Assembly: GCA_001464935.1 (NCBI GenBank)
Contig: LNEL01000064.1
Location: 1-64,000 of the forward strand
Source: Gammaproteobacteria bacterium Ga0077536
GTDB lineage: Bacteria; Pseudomonadota; Gammaproteobacteria; Ga0077536
Reading direction: 5' to 3'
Length of the DNA stretch: 64,000 bases
The position numbers and the translations under genes were made by a program. Positions 1 through 9,171 of the stretch are shown one piece after another (position 1 is the first letter of the stretch; each line of letters opens with the position of its first letter). The notes beneath the pieces were generated by a model. That model did not search any database and was not told the DNA's origin. It saw only the letters and a list, made by a program, of their open reading frames with translations.

Positions 1-13
1 CGACGCTCAGGAC

Positions 14-586
14 CTACGACCGGCCCATCGTGTAGAACTCGTCGTTCGGGCGCATCCCGGTGAAGTTCGCCATGCGGTTCGACATGCCGAAGAACGCCAC
101 GATCGCGGCAATGTCCCACACGTCTTCGCGGCTGAAGCCATGTGCTTCGAGCGTCTCGAAGTCGTCGTCATCGACGGCATAGGCTTCGAACGACACTTTC
201 ATCGCGAAGTCGAGCATCGCGCGCTGGCGCGGCGTGATGTCGGCCTTGAGGTGATTGATCGCGACCTGGTCGGCCAGCAGCGGATTCTTGGCACGGATGC
301 GCAGGATCGCGCCGTGCGCGATCACGCAGTACTGGCACTGGTTCGCGCTGCTGGTGGTCACGACAATCATTTCGCGATCGGCCTTGGACAGGCCGCCCGG
401 CTTGTCCATCAGCGCATCGTGATAGGCCATGAAGGCGCGGAATTCGTCCGGCCGGTGGGCAAGGACGAGGAACACATTCGGGATGAAGCCGGACTTTTCC
501 TGCACTGCGAGAATGCGCGTCCGGACGTCGTCCGGCAGGCTGTCGAGGTCGGGGACGGGAAAACGGCTGATGGCTGGCGTCGTCAT
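14..586 (-). CDS. Peroxidase-related enzyme, AhpD/carboxymuconolactone decarboxylase fold
   Basis: A 190-residue cytoplasmic protein of the AhpD-like superfamily. The core carries the redox motif CQYC at residues 84-87 followed by His91, the CxxC-xxx-H arrangement used by AhpD-type peroxidases to reduce hydroperoxides. The length and the opening segment (PVPDLDSLPDDV) match the uncharacterised peroxidase-related subfamily. It is transcribed leftward, divergently from the thiolase operon, with about 100 bp between the two starts. Its proximity to beta-oxidation genes could mean protection against peroxide or a role in acid catabolism; that part is inference. The physiological substrate cannot be read from the sequence. 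Confidence 0.85.
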   Translation of the reverse strand: MTTPAISRFPVPDLDSLPDDVRTRILAVQEKSGFIPNVFLVLAHRPDEFRAFMAYHDALMDKPGGLSKADREMIVVTTSSANQCQYCVIAHGAILRIRAKNPLLADQVAINHLKADITPRQRAMLDFAMKVSFEAYAVDDDDFETLEAHGFSREDVWDIAAIVAFFGMSNRMANFTGMRPNDEFYTMGRS

Positions 587-626
587 GCGGACTTCCTGGT
601 TGGGCTGTGACCTCCCAGTTTACCCC

Positions 627-632
627 TATAAT
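627..632 (+). promoter_or_regulatory. Candidate -10 box of the thiolase/FadJ operon
   Basis: A perfect TATAAT lies about 55 bp upstream of the thiolase start in the divergent intergenic region. No well-spaced -35 box is clear: TTGGGC at 600-605 is too far and TGTGAC at 606-611 slightly too near. A ribosome-binding site, GGAGGAAG, precedes the ATG at 686. Confidence 0.45.
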
Positions 633-685
633 GACCGTCCAATGCCGACGGCCGGCCGGCCGGGCCCATCCTGGAGGAAGCTCAG

Positions 686-1897
686 ATGACCGACGCCTTT
701 GTTTACGACTGCGTCCGTACCCCACGCGGCAAAGGCAAGCCCAACGGCGGCCTGCACGACATCACCCCGATCCAGCTCTCCGCGCAGGTGCTCGGTGCGC
801 TCCGCGATCGCAACCATCTCGATACCGCCCTCGTCGACGACATCGTCTTCGGCTGTGTGTCTCCGGTCGGCGAACAGGGCGCGGTGATTCCCCGCGTCGC
901 GGCGCTCGTCGCCGACTACGCCCAGAACGTGCCGGGCAAGCAGTTGAACCGTTTCTGCGCCTCGGGCCTCGAGGCGGTGAACACCGCCGCGGCGCTGATC
1001 ATGGCCGGCCAGGCCGATCTGACGATCGGTGGCGGCGTCGAATCGATGTCGCGCGTGCCGATGGGCTCCGACGGTGGCGCGTGGGCCACCGATCCGGCGG
1101 TCGCCTTCAAGACCTACTTCGCGCCGCAGGGCATCGGCGCCGATCTGATCGCGACGCGTCACGGCTTCTCGCGCCACGACGTCGATGCCTATGCGTGCGA
1201 GAGCCAGCGCCGCGCCGGCCATGCGTGGAGCCAGGGCTGGTTCTCACGTTCCGTCATCCCCGTGCGCGATCAGCTGGGCCAGATTGCGCTCGAGCGCGAC
1301 GAACACATGCGCCCCGGCACCACGCTCGAGGAACTCGGCGCGCTGAAGGCCGCGTTCACCCAGCTCGGCGAGGACTACGGCTTCGATGCGGTGGCGCTGC
1401 AGCGCTATCCGGATGTCGAACAGATCGATCACGTGCACACCGGGGGCAACTCGAGCGGCATCGTCGACGGCGCCGCCGGCGTCCTGCTCGGCTCGAAGGA
1501 AATCGGCGAGCGCCTGGGCCTCAAACCCCGCGCGCGCATCCGCGCGTTCACCTCGATCGGATCGGAGCCTACGATCATGCTGACCGGCCCGACGCCGTCG
1601 GCGCGCAAGGCGCTCGCCCGCGCGGGCATGCAGGCGTCGGACATCGACCTGTTCGAACTGAACGAGGCATTTGCGTCTGTCGTGTTGTTGTACATGGAGC
1701 AGATGAACATCGCGCACGACCGGATCAACGTCAACGGCGGTGCCATCGCGATGGGCCATCCGCTCGGCGCGACGGGCGCCATGATCTTCGGCACAGTGCT
1801 CGACGAACTCGAGCGGCGCGGGCTCGGCACGGCGCTGATCAATCTGTGCGTCGGCGCCGGCATGGGCACGGCGACGATCATCGAACGCATCCACTGA
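686..1897 (+). CDS. Acetyl-CoA C-acyltransferase (thiolase)
   Basis: A 403-residue thiolase that cleaves 3-ketoacyl-CoA with CoA in the last step of fatty-acid beta-oxidation. The acyl-accepting cysteine is Cys91 (NRFCASG). The two other catalytic residues are His357 (GHPLGATG) and Cys388 (CVGAGMG). The length is normal for the family. The ATG has a strong upstream GGAGGAAG. The gene following after 73 bp is a FadJ-type hydratase/dehydrogenase, so the pair forms a beta-oxidation operon like fadIJ or fadBA. Which chain length or branched or ring acid is used cannot be told from the sequence. Confidence 0.93.
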   Translation: MTDAFVYDCVRTPRGKGKPNGGLHDITPIQLSAQVLGALRDRNHLDTALVDDIVFGCVSPVGEQGAVIPRVAALVADYAQNVPGKQLNRFCASGLEAVNTAAALIMAGQADLTIGGGVESMSRVPMGSDGGAWATDPAVAFKTYFAPQGIGADLIATRHGFSRHDVDAYACESQRRAGHAWSQGWFSRSVIPVRDQLGQIALERDEHMRPGTTLEELGALKAAFTQLGEDYGFDAVALQRYPDVEQIDHVHTGGNSSGIVDGAAGVLLGSKEIGERLGLKPRARIRAFTSIGSEPTIMLTGPTPSARKALARAGMQASDIDLFELNEAFASVVLLYMEQMNIAHDRINVNGGAIAMGHPLGATGAMIFGTVLDELERRGLGTALINLCVGAGMGTATIIERIH

Positions 1898-1970
1898 GTC
1901 GCGATCGCGGCGTCACAACATCGAGGCAGCCGCCGGCCATGACCGGCGGCGCGACCCGCAGGGGAAACCT

Positions 1971-4115
1971 ATGAACCAATGTCTGACCATGACCGTCGGT
2001 GACGACGGTATCGCGCTGGTGACGATCGACGTCCTGGGCCGGCCGATGAACGTGCTGACCGCCGAGTTCGGCGTCGAGCTCACGCAAATCGTCGCGCAGA
2101 TCGCGGGGAACCCGCAGATCAATGGCGCAGTGTTCACGTCGGCGAAGGCCGACTTCATGGCCGGTGCCGATCTGAAATGGATTCTGAAATCCGTGTTCAG
2201 CATCCGGACGCCGGCCGATGCCTGGGCCTTCGCCGCCCCTTTGAATGAAATCTTCCGCAAGCTCGAAACCTGCGGCAAACCGTGCGTCGCCGCGATCAAC
2301 GGCACCGCGCTCGGCGGTGGCCTCGAACTCGCGCTGGCCTGCCATCACCGCGTCGCGGCCGACAATCCGCACACGCGCATCGGCCTGCCCGAAGTGCTCG
2401 TCGGGCTGCTGCCCGGCGCCGGGGGCACGCAGCGCCTGCCGCGCATGATCGGCGTGCGCGATGCGCTGCAGCTGATCGTCGAGGGCACGCACCTGACGGT
2501 CAAGGACGCCGCGGCGAAGAAGATCGTCGACCGCGTGGTGCCGGCCGACACGCTGATTGCCGCCGCGAAGGAATACATCACCAACGGCGGCAAGGCGAAC
2601 AACCCGTGGGATGAGAAGCACTTCAAGGTGCCCGGCGGCGCCGGCGGCATGCATCCGGCGGCCGCGCAGACCTTCATGGGCGGTGCTGCGCTGGTGTCCA
2701 AGCGCACGCTGCACAACTACCCGGCGCCGATGGCGATCCTGTCCTCGGTCTACGAAGGCACCCAGCTGCCGATCGACATGGGGCTCAAGGTCGAGTCGCG
2801 CTATCTCGCGACGCTGCTGCTGAATCCCGTGGCGCGCAACATGATCCGTACGCTGTTCGTCAACAAGGGCGCGGCGGAGAAGGGCGCGGGCCGGCCTGAG
2901 GGCGTGCCGAAATCCGAAGTCAAGACACTCGCGATGCTGGGCGCCGGCATGATGGGCGCCGGCATCGCCTACATCTCGGCGCGCGCCGGAATTACCGTCA
3001 GGCTGCTCGATTCGACGCTCGAGAAGGCGCAACTCGGCAAGCAGTACAGCGAGAAGCTCCTGGCGAAGGATCTCGAACGGGGACGTACCACGCCGGAGAA
3101 GGCTGCGGCCCTGCTCGCGCGCATCCAGCCGACGACGGACTATGCCGAGTTGAAGGACTGTGACTTCGTCGTCGAAGCGGTGTTCGAGGATCGGGCGATC
3201 AAGGCCGACGTCACGCGCAAGACCGAAGCGGTGCTGCCGAAGACCGCCGTGTTCGCGAGCAACACCTCGACGTTGCCGATCACGGGCCTCGCCGGCGCGT
3301 TCTCGCGTCCGCAGGATTTCATCGGCGTGCACTTCTTTTCGCCGGCCGAGAAGATGCCGCTGGTGGAGATCATCAAGGGCAGGGAGACCTCGCCCGCGAC
3401 GCTCGCCCGCGCGCTCGACTACGTGATCCAGATGAAGAAGACGCCGATTGTCGTCAATGACGGCCGTGGCTTCTACACCAGCCGCGTGTTCGGCACCTTC
3501 ACCAACGAGGGCATGACCTTGCTCGGCGAAGGCGTGAAACCGGCGCTGATCGAGAACGCCGCGAAGTTCGCCGGCATGCCGGTCGGCCCGCTCGCGGTGC
3601 TCGACGAGGTGACCGTCGAACTCGCCTACCACGTGACGAAACAGGCGGAGCAGGATCTCGGCAGTGCGTATACGCCGGTGTCGGGCTGGCCGGTGATGCG
3701 CAAGATGGTCGAAGACCTGAAACGCCTCGGCAAACGCTACGGCCAGGGCTTCTACGAGTATCCGGCGAATGCGAAGAAGCGGCTGTGGGCCGGGCTCGGC
3801 GAACACTTCCCGCTGGCGGCGACACAGCCGGACGTCGAGGAAGTGAAGAAGCGCCTGCTCTACATCCAGGCGCTGGAGACGGCGCGCTGCATGGAAGAGG
3901 GCGTGCTGACGAATCCGGTCGACGGCGACCTCGGTTCGATCCTCGGCTGGGGATTTCCGGCGTGGACAGGCGGTACGCTGTCGTTCATCGATACGGTCGG
4001 CATCGAGGCCTTCGTCGCCGAATGCGAGCGCCTGGCGCAGGCCTACGGCCCACGCTTCGCGCCGTCGGCCGCGCTGAAGGCCAGGGCGGCGAAGGGCGAA
4101 CGCTACTACGCCTGA
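1971..4115 (+). CDS. Multifunctional enoyl-CoA hydratase/3-hydroxyacyl-CoA dehydrogenase, FadJ type
   Basis: A 714-residue fusion enzyme, the same size as E. coli FadJ. Residues 1-190 form a crotonase domain with the paired catalytic glutamates Glu119 (GGGLELAL) and Glu141 (LPEVLVGLLPGAGG). A Rossmann NAD-binding segment (LGAGMMGAGIA) starts near residue 322, and the dehydrogenase motif HFFSPAEKMPLVEII lies near residue 453. Two C-terminal helical 3HCDH domains complete the protein. It hydrates enoyl-CoA and oxidises 3-hydroxyacyl-CoA, passing product to the thiolase encoded just upstream. The RBS AGGGGAAA precedes the ATG. A strong hairpin follows the stop. Confidence 0.94.
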   Translation: MNQCLTMTVGDDGIALVTIDVLGRPMNVLTAEFGVELTQIVAQIAGNPQINGAVFTSAKADFMAGADLKWILKSVFSIRTPADAWAFAAPLNEIFRKLETCGKPCVAAINGTALGGGLELALACHHRVAADNPHTRIGLPEVLVGLLPGAGGTQRLPRMIGVRDALQLIVEGTHLTVKDAAAKKIVDRVVPADTLIAAAKEYITNGGKANNPWDEKHFKVPGGAGGMHPAAAQTFMGGAALVSKRTLHNYPAPMAILSSVYEGTQLPIDMGLKVESRYLATLLLNPVARNMIRTLFVNKGAAEKGAGRPEGVPKSEVKTLAMLGAGMMGAGIAYISARAGITVRLLDSTLEKAQLGKQYSEKLLAKDLERGRTTPEKAAALLARIQPTTDYAELKDCDFVVEAVFEDRAIKADVTRKTEAVLPKTAVFASNTSTLPITGLAGAFSRPQDFIGVHFFSPAEKMPLVEIIKGRETSPATLARALDYVIQMKKTPIVVNDGRGFYTSRVFGTFTNEGMTLLGEGVKPALIENAAKFAGMPVGPLAVLDEVTVELAYHVTKQAEQDLGSAYTPVSGWPVMRKMVEDLKRLGKRYGQGFYEYPANAKKRLWAGLGEHFPLAATQPDVEEVKKRLLYIQALETARCMEEGVLTNPVDGDLGSILGWGFPAWTGGTLSFIDTVGIEAFVAECERLAQAYGPRFAPSAALKARAAKGERYYA

Positions 4116-4123
4116 TCCCGTTC

Positions 4124-4157
4124 GCCCGACGGGCCGCGTCGCCGCGGCCCGTCGGGC
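4124..4157. terminator. Perfect 15-bp hairpin, likely bidirectional terminator
   Basis: GCCCGACGGGCCGCG at 4124-4138 pairs perfectly with 4143-4157 across a 4-nt loop (TCGC). It lies in the 48-bp gap between the convergent stops of the FadJ-like gene (4115) and the acyl-CoA dehydrogenase gene (4164). There is no clear U-tract, so it is a stem-only terminator candidate for both genes. Confidence 0.7.
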
Positions 4158-4163
4158 ATTGCG

Positions 4164-5300
4164 TCAGCCCGCTTCGAGCTGTCGCGCAATCACCAGCCGC
4201 TGCACGTCGCTGGTGCCTTCGTAGATCTGGCACACCCGTACGTCGCGATAAATCCGCTCGACCGGGAAGTCCGCGACATAGCCGTAGCCGCCGTGCACCT
4301 GGATCGCATCCGAGCACACCTGCTCGGCCATCTCCGACGCAAACAGTTTCGCCATCGACGCCTCGCGCAGGCAGGGCCGGCCGGCGTCGCGCAGGCTCGC
4401 CGCGTGCAGCACCATCTGGCGCGCGACTTCGATCTTCGTCGCCATGTCGGCGAGCCGGAACGACACGGCCTGGTGCTCCGTCAGCGGCACGCCGAACGCG
4501 GTGCGCTCGCCGGCGTAGCGTATCGCCGCGGCCAGTGCCGCGCGCGCCATGCCGATCGCCTGCGCCGCGATGCCGATGCGGCCGCCTTCGAGATTCGACA
4601 GCGCAATGCGGTAGCCCTCGCCGGGGCCGCCCAGCATGTGGTCGGCAGGAATCTCGCACTGGTCGAAATCGATCTGGGCCGTGTCCGAGGCGCGCTGGCC
4701 GAGCTTGGACTCGACGCGCGCAACGCGATAGCCGGGATTGTCCGTCGGCACCAGGAAGGCGCTGATGCCGCGCTTGCCGGCGGCCGGATCGGTGACGGCG
4801 AAGACTATCGCGAGTTCGGCATGCTTGCCGGAGGTGATGAACTGTTTGGTGCCGTTCAGCACCCAGCCCGCGTCGGTCTTCGTCGCGCGCGTGCGGATCG
4901 CCGCGGCGTCGGATCCGGCGTGCGGTTCGGTCAGGCAGAACGCACCGAGCGCCGCGCCGCCGGCGAGGCGGCGCAGGTAACGTTCCTTCTGCGCCTCGGT
5001 GCCGTATTTCAGCAGCGGCATGCACACGACCGAGTTCTGCACGCTCATGATCGTCGACGTCGCGCCGTCGCCGGCCGCGATTTCCTCGATCGCCACCGCC
5101 AGCGCGACGTGGTCCATGCCCGCGCCATCCCATTCCGGCGGCACCAGCATGCCGAGAAAGCCCAGTTCGCCCAGCGCGCGTAGCGCCGCGGCCGGGAATG
5201 TCACGTCGCGGTCCCAGTCCGCGGCATGGGGCGCGAGGTGCTCGGCGGCAAAGCGGCGGGCGGTATCGCGAATCAGCAGTTGGTCATCGTTCAGCAGCAT
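4164..5300 (-). CDS. Acyl-CoA dehydrogenase
   Basis: A 378-residue FAD-dependent acyl-CoA dehydrogenase that makes the alpha,beta double bond of acyl-CoA and passes electrons to ETF. The N-terminal helical domain, the FAD-contacting [11 protein letters not shown] near residue 125, the QVHGGYGY segment and the terminal [10 protein letters not shown] are all present. The last holds the catalytic glutamate typical of short- and medium-chain members. It converges on the FadJ/thiolase operon and would supply its substrate, although it is transcribed separately. Confidence 0.93.
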   Translation of the reverse strand: MLLNDDQLLIRDTARRFAAEHLAPHAADWDRDVTFPAAALRALGELGFLGMLVPPEWDGAGMDHVALAVAIEEIAAGDGATSTIMSVQNSVVCMPLLKYGTEAQKERYLRRLAGGAALGAFCLTEPHAGSDAAAIRTRATKTDAGWVLNGTKQFITSGKHAELAIVFAVTDPAAGKRGISAFLVPTDNPGYRVARVESKLGQRASDTAQIDFDQCEIPADHMLGGPGEGYRIALSNLEGGRIGIAAQAIGMARAALAAAIRYAGERTAFGVPLTEHQAVSFRLADMATKIEVARQMVLHAASLRDAGRPCLREASMAKLFASEMAEQVCSDAIQVHGGYGYVADFPVERIYRDVRVCQIYEGTSDVQRLVIARQLEAG

Positions 5301-5569
5301 CGAAATCGGTCCTCGGCGTGGCGTGATCGGAGTGCCTGCAGTCTAGCAAAAGCCCCTGCTGCGCCGGCGATTTCGCCAGCGCGGCCGCGGACGTACGACG
5401 TCGCACGCAAGGCCCCGATCCGGTTACGGACGAGGTGGTCGATTCGGATCCCGGTCGCGGCGGCCGCCGCGGTCACGCATGGCCCGGCACTGCTGACGCA
5501 CGCTACAGTGGGGCAGGGCCGGTACGCGCCGGCCATCGACCTGAACCGTCCGACAGAAAGGAAGGCCCC

Positions 5570-6079
5570 ATGAGTTCGAGTCTCGCCGACGCCATCGTCG
5601 CTGCCGACAGCCAGTTCCGCCGCGAGCCGGTCAAGGCGCGCGGCACCTTCAAGTCCGAGTCGACGCTCGGCGAACGCTTTCGATCCGAGGTCAGACTCCG
5701 CGGACACCGCCTGACCGTCGACGAACCGCACGGCATCGGCGGCACCGACGCGGGGCCAACGCCGATCGAACTGGTGCTCGCCGCCCTCGGCACCTGCCAG
5801 GAAATCACGTATCGCGCGTTCGCGACGGCGCTGGGCATCCCGCTGGCCGGGGTGGCGGTGACGGTCGAGGGCGACATCGATTTCCGGGGTTTCTTCGCGA
5901 TCGACGAGCACATCCGTCCCGGTTTCGAACGCATCCGCGTCGAGGTGCGCCTGGACTCGAGCGCGAGCGACGAGGCGCTAGAACGGCTGACTGCCGCCGT
6001 CAATCGTCATTGTCCGGTCCTCGACATGCTGTCCACGCCGGTCCCGACGGCGCTGTCGGTGATGCGCGTGGCGGGGTGA
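5570..6079 (+). CDS. OsmC family protein
   Basis: A 169-residue OsmC/Ohr-superfamily protein. The family acts as thiol-dependent peroxidases on organic hydroperoxides. Both conserved cysteines are visible, Cys76 (ALGTCQEIT) and Cys148 (NRHCPVLDML). The frame stays open upstream, but the ATG at 5570 has a good ribosome-binding site (GAAAGGAAGG, 5556-5565) and begins the conserved part, so I place the start there. It is a stand-alone gene downstream of the divergently transcribed acyl-CoA dehydrogenase. Confidence 0.85.
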   Translation: MSSSLADAIVAADSQFRREPVKARGTFKSESTLGERFRSEVRLRGHRLTVDEPHGIGGTDAGPTPIELVLAALGTCQEITYRAFATALGIPLAGVAVTVEGDIDFRGFFAIDEHIRPGFERIRVEVRLDSSASDEALERLTAAVNRHCPVLDMLSTPVPTALSVMRVAG

Positions 6080-6435
6080 TCCGCCGCGCAGGGCAACTGG
6101 CCTGGCAACAGTTGCCGGGGACGATTCGCCACCGGTGGGGCGCAAACCGCCGCCGGCCTGCACGCGCCCGGGCAGGCGTTGTGGCGGCAGGTCACGCGAA
6201 GCGGGTCACGTCGGGTGTCGATTCGGCCCCGCGCCCGGCCGCGTGATCCCGGGTTTTCCTTCAGCGTCCTGCCGCCTCGATGGCGCGCAGCCCCCGATGA
6301 GGGCAAGCGACACCCGGGCACCGACCAGCCCCGTTCCAATCCCGATCGGCTCCAGTAAGCTGTCCCCGCATCACCTGCGACGCGGTGCGCCGTCCCGGCC
6401 CGCACCACCAGCCCATTCGACGAGGTAAGCGATAC
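6080..6435. other. 356-bp intergenic region with one hairpin
   Basis: No gene is supported here. Just after the OsmC stop there is a perfect 8-bp inverted repeat, GGCAACTG (6092-6099) with CAGTTGCC (6109-6116), loop 9 nt. It may end OsmC transcription, although no T-run follows. The rest is G+C-rich with no repeat from the dispersed families. It presumably contains the promoter of the cNMP-binding gene, which I cannot place. Confidence 0.4.
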
Positions 6436-7272
6436 ATGGCCTTTGATCCATCGATACTCAAAGAAGTGCAGATGTTCAATCTGTTCGACGAGGAAGAACT
6501 GCGCGAGCTCTGCCAGCACATCGAGGAACGTGAGTTCGTCGCCGGCCAGACGGTCTTTCGGCTTGGCGATCCGGGCGGCGAGATGCATGTCGTGCTGTCG
6601 GGGCGGGTCGAATTGTTCATCGTCGACCGGGAGGGACGACGCGCGCAGGTGGGGGTCGCGGAGCCCGGCGAAATCTTCGGTGAGTTCTCGCTGTTCGACA
6701 GCGAGCCCCGTTCGGCCAGCGCGATTGCCGTCGTCGGCACGCGCACGTGCTGCATCGATCGCGATGACCTGACGCTGCTCTTCACCAAGAAGCCCCAGGC
6801 GGCGCTGGACATCCTGGCAGTGCTCTCGCGCCGGCTGCGGCGGACCGATCTGATGCTCGCCGAGCACATGGCGCCGAATGCGAATGCGGTAATCGAAGAG
6901 AAAGCCACGCTCGGCGATCGGGTCGCCGATGCAGTTGCCCGGATCGGCGGCTCGTGGACCTTCATCAACCTGTTCGGGGTGATCCTGGTCGTGTGGATGG
7001 GGCTCAATACCTGGCAGTGGTTCGGCATTCCCGGCTTCGATCCGCCGCCGTTCATCGGCCTGAACCTGTTGCTGTCGACGATTGCCGCGCTGCAGGCGCC
7101 CATCATCATGATGAGTCAGAACCGGCAGGATTCGAAGGATCGGGTGCGTGCCGACATCGAATACGAAGTCAATCTGCGGGCCGAGATGGGCGTGCGCGAT
7201 CTGCAGGCGAAAGTCGACCTGATGAAGGAGGAGCTGATCGACCTGCTGCTCGCGGTGAAGAATCAGCGCTGA
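6436..7272 (+). CDS. Cyclic-nucleotide-binding domain fused to DUF1003 membrane protein
   Basis: A 278-residue protein. Residues about 10-125 are a cNMP-binding (Crp-like effector) domain of the form LFDEEELRELCQH..GEIFGEFSLFDSEPRSASAIA. A DUF1003 domain follows with two membrane segments near 175-195 and 200-222, then a charged, probably coiled-coil tail (RADIEYEVNLRAEMGVRDL). No DNA-binding helix-turn-helix is present, so it is not a Crp-type regulator. It looks like an inner-membrane protein with a cytoplasmic nucleotide sensor. Start chosen at 6436 because GAGGTAA lies at 6422-6428; the in-frame extension upstream has no family similarity. Confidence 0.8.
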   Translation: MAFDPSILKEVQMFNLFDEEELRELCQHIEEREFVAGQTVFRLGDPGGEMHVVLSGRVELFIVDREGRRAQVGVAEPGEIFGEFSLFDSEPRSASAIAVVGTRTCCIDRDDLTLLFTKKPQAALDILAVLSRRLRRTDLMLAEHMAPNANAVIEEKATLGDRVADAVARIGGSWTFINLFGVILVVWMGLNTWQWFGIPGFDPPPFIGLNLLLSTIAALQAPIIMMSQNRQDSKDRVRADIEYEVNLRAEMGVRDLQAKVDLMKEELIDLLLAVKNQR

Positions 7273-7534
7273 CCAAATTCCTGAATAATTACAAGGTTTT
7301 CGGTGAGGTCTTTGAATTGAAAAAAGTCGATTCGCCGCCGCGTTCTAAGCAATTTGAATGATGTTCATCCTGATGTGATCGCTCAGCATTTCATGCGGCG
7401 GGAACTGCATTGCACGGCGGATCCTGACAGGGACAGACCCGCGGGAACGGACTGCCAGGCGGATCGCAAGTGTCTGCCGACAGAACGGGACCACAGCGGG
7501 CCGACAACACTGGCCAACAGGGGTGGGGGCTGTG

Positions 7535-8644
7535 ATGGAAGCTGGGGCATTGACGCGCGCGATCCACCAGACGACGCTCGACGAGAGCCGCTGGCCGTCG
7601 GTCATCGAGCACATGGCGCAGTACCTCGGCGCGACAGGCGCTTACCTGTTCTCAGCCCTCGAGCAGACCGGTCCACGCTCTTTCGGTTACACCTATGAAG
7701 TCGGCGCGGACATGAATGCCCGCTACCGACAGTACTATCACCAATGCGATCTACTGCTGCAGGCCGCGCGCGAGCGCGGCGCACTCGTCGCCGGCAGTGT
7801 CGTGAACTCGACCACGCTCGTCGCGGAGCCGACGCTGCTGCAGTCCGAGTTCTACAACGATTTCATGCGCCCCTACGGGCTGCGTCACGCGATGGGCGGC
7901 ATCCTGACCGATGAGCAGAGCGAAGCCCTGGGCCCGCGGACGCATCTGGTGTTCTGGCGCCCGCCCGGTGGCGAACACTTCGAGTGCGCCGACGAACAGC
8001 GGCTGGCCGCGCTCGTGCCCGACCTGCAGCAGGCCCTGACCGCACACTGGAAACTGCGCAGCCGGGGCCTGCTCGGCGATACCAACGAGCAGTGGTTGGC
8101 GCAGATCGAACAGCCCGTCTTCATCCTGAGCCGCGGTGGTCGCGTGTTGTACAGCAATGCGGCCGCGCAGTCGCTGCCACAGCAGTACCGCGGCATCGGC
8201 GTGCGCGATGGCGAGTTGTGCCGCGGGGATGGCATGACGAGCGTGCTCAGCCAGTTCGATGCGTTGACCGGCTCCATCGTGTTGCTGCCCGCCGTGGAAC
8301 CCGACGTGCCCGCCCTGCAGATCATTCCGTTGCGGCCCGCGGCGTCGACCCAGTCGCTGTTCTGCTGGTTTCCGCGCGCGGCTTATGCGGTGCTGCCGCT
8401 CACCGAAAAGCGTTCGCGTGCAGACGCGATCCGGGCGTTCGCAGCGCGCCACCGCCTCACCGATGCCGAATCACGCGTCCTGGCGCTGCTGGTCTGCGGC
8501 AAGGCGCCGAAGGAAATCGCCGAGCAGCGCAATCTGGCGATTCATACCGTGCGCGCCCATCTCGCGCACATCTTCCAGAAGACGAACTGCACGAATCAGG
8601 TGAAGCTCGTCACGGCGGTGCTGAATACGCCGAGAACGTATTGA
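7535..8644 (+). CDS. LuxR-family transcriptional regulator
   Basis: A protein of about 369 residues. The C-terminal 65 residues form a LuxR/GerE helix-turn-helix (LTDAESRVLALLVCGKAPKEIAEQRNLAIHTVRAHL). The N-terminal 300 residues lack an obvious autoinducer-binding, receiver or ATPase domain; they resemble the variable sensor part of stand-alone LuxR regulators. GTG codons at 7523 and 7532 are alternative starts, but GGGGTGGGGG lies best for the ATG at 7535. The 260 bp upstream contain the most A+T-rich stretch nearby (7273-7375), a reasonable place for its promoter. No target can be assigned. Confidence 0.8.
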   Translation: MEAGALTRAIHQTTLDESRWPSVIEHMAQYLGATGAYLFSALEQTGPRSFGYTYEVGADMNARYRQYYHQCDLLLQAARERGALVAGSVVNSTTLVAEPTLLQSEFYNDFMRPYGLRHAMGGILTDEQSEALGPRTHLVFWRPPGGEHFECADEQRLAALVPDLQQALTAHWKLRSRGLLGDTNEQWLAQIEQPVFILSRGGRVLYSNAAAQSLPQQYRGIGVRDGELCRGDGMTSVLSQFDALTGSIVLLPAVEPDVPALQIIPLRPAASTQSLFCWFPRAAYAVLPLTEKRSRADAIRAFAARHRLTDAESRVLALLVCGKAPKEIAEQRNLAIHTVRAHLAHIFQKTNCTNQVKLVTAVLNTPRTY

Positions 8645-8794
8645 CGCGTCGACGCGCTGGCGGGCCGTGCTCCGCAAGGACGTACGCGATACGAGGCGCG
8701 AAGTCGATTGAGGGTCGACGGGCAACGCAGCCTTGCGCCCCGCACTGGTTTACTCGCCTCAGTGGTTTTTCACCGGCCCGCCGTACCGCTGCTT

Positions 8795-9140
8795 GCGAAT
8801 TCATTCCGGTCGTCGGGCTGACGCAGACGTCAGCCGGCCATGAGGCACCGGCCTCACCCGAGATCATGAAAGCTCGGTACAGCCTGACGTAGCCCGGATG
8901 CAGCATCGCGGAATCCGGGACCGGGTGTTTGCTCGGCGTTGAACCGCGGCAGCCCGACCCCCTGTCGCGGGTGCCGGGGATGAGCGGCGGCGCCGCCGCG
9001 ATCCCGGATTGCGCTGCGCTTCATCCGGGCTACGGGAGGTCATGCTCGCGCTGCGTTGCCGTCGCCTGAGGGCGGCGGCAACCCGGGTTTCATGCTGCCA
9101 CCGGGCCACCAAAGAGCGCCGGGCGTGCACTTTCATCGCA
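8795..9140. repeat. Composite REP-like element, copy 1 (family B)
   Basis: This fills most of the 527-bp gap 8645-9171; the part before it (8645-8794) shows nothing. The core is an inverted pair of REP-like units, TAGCCCGGATGCAGCATCGC at 8890 and its diverged complement ending in CATCCGGGCTAC at 9033. Each unit has an internal CCCGGAT/ATCCGGG stem. The core and both flanks match, in reverse complement, 28315-28680 over roughly 300-350 bp. A degenerate family A motif (GGGCTGACGCAGACGTCAGCC) lies at its left end. No coding capacity is supported. Confidence 0.8.
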
Positions 9141-9171
9141 ACCAACGCGATCGATTCCTGAGCTCAGCTGT

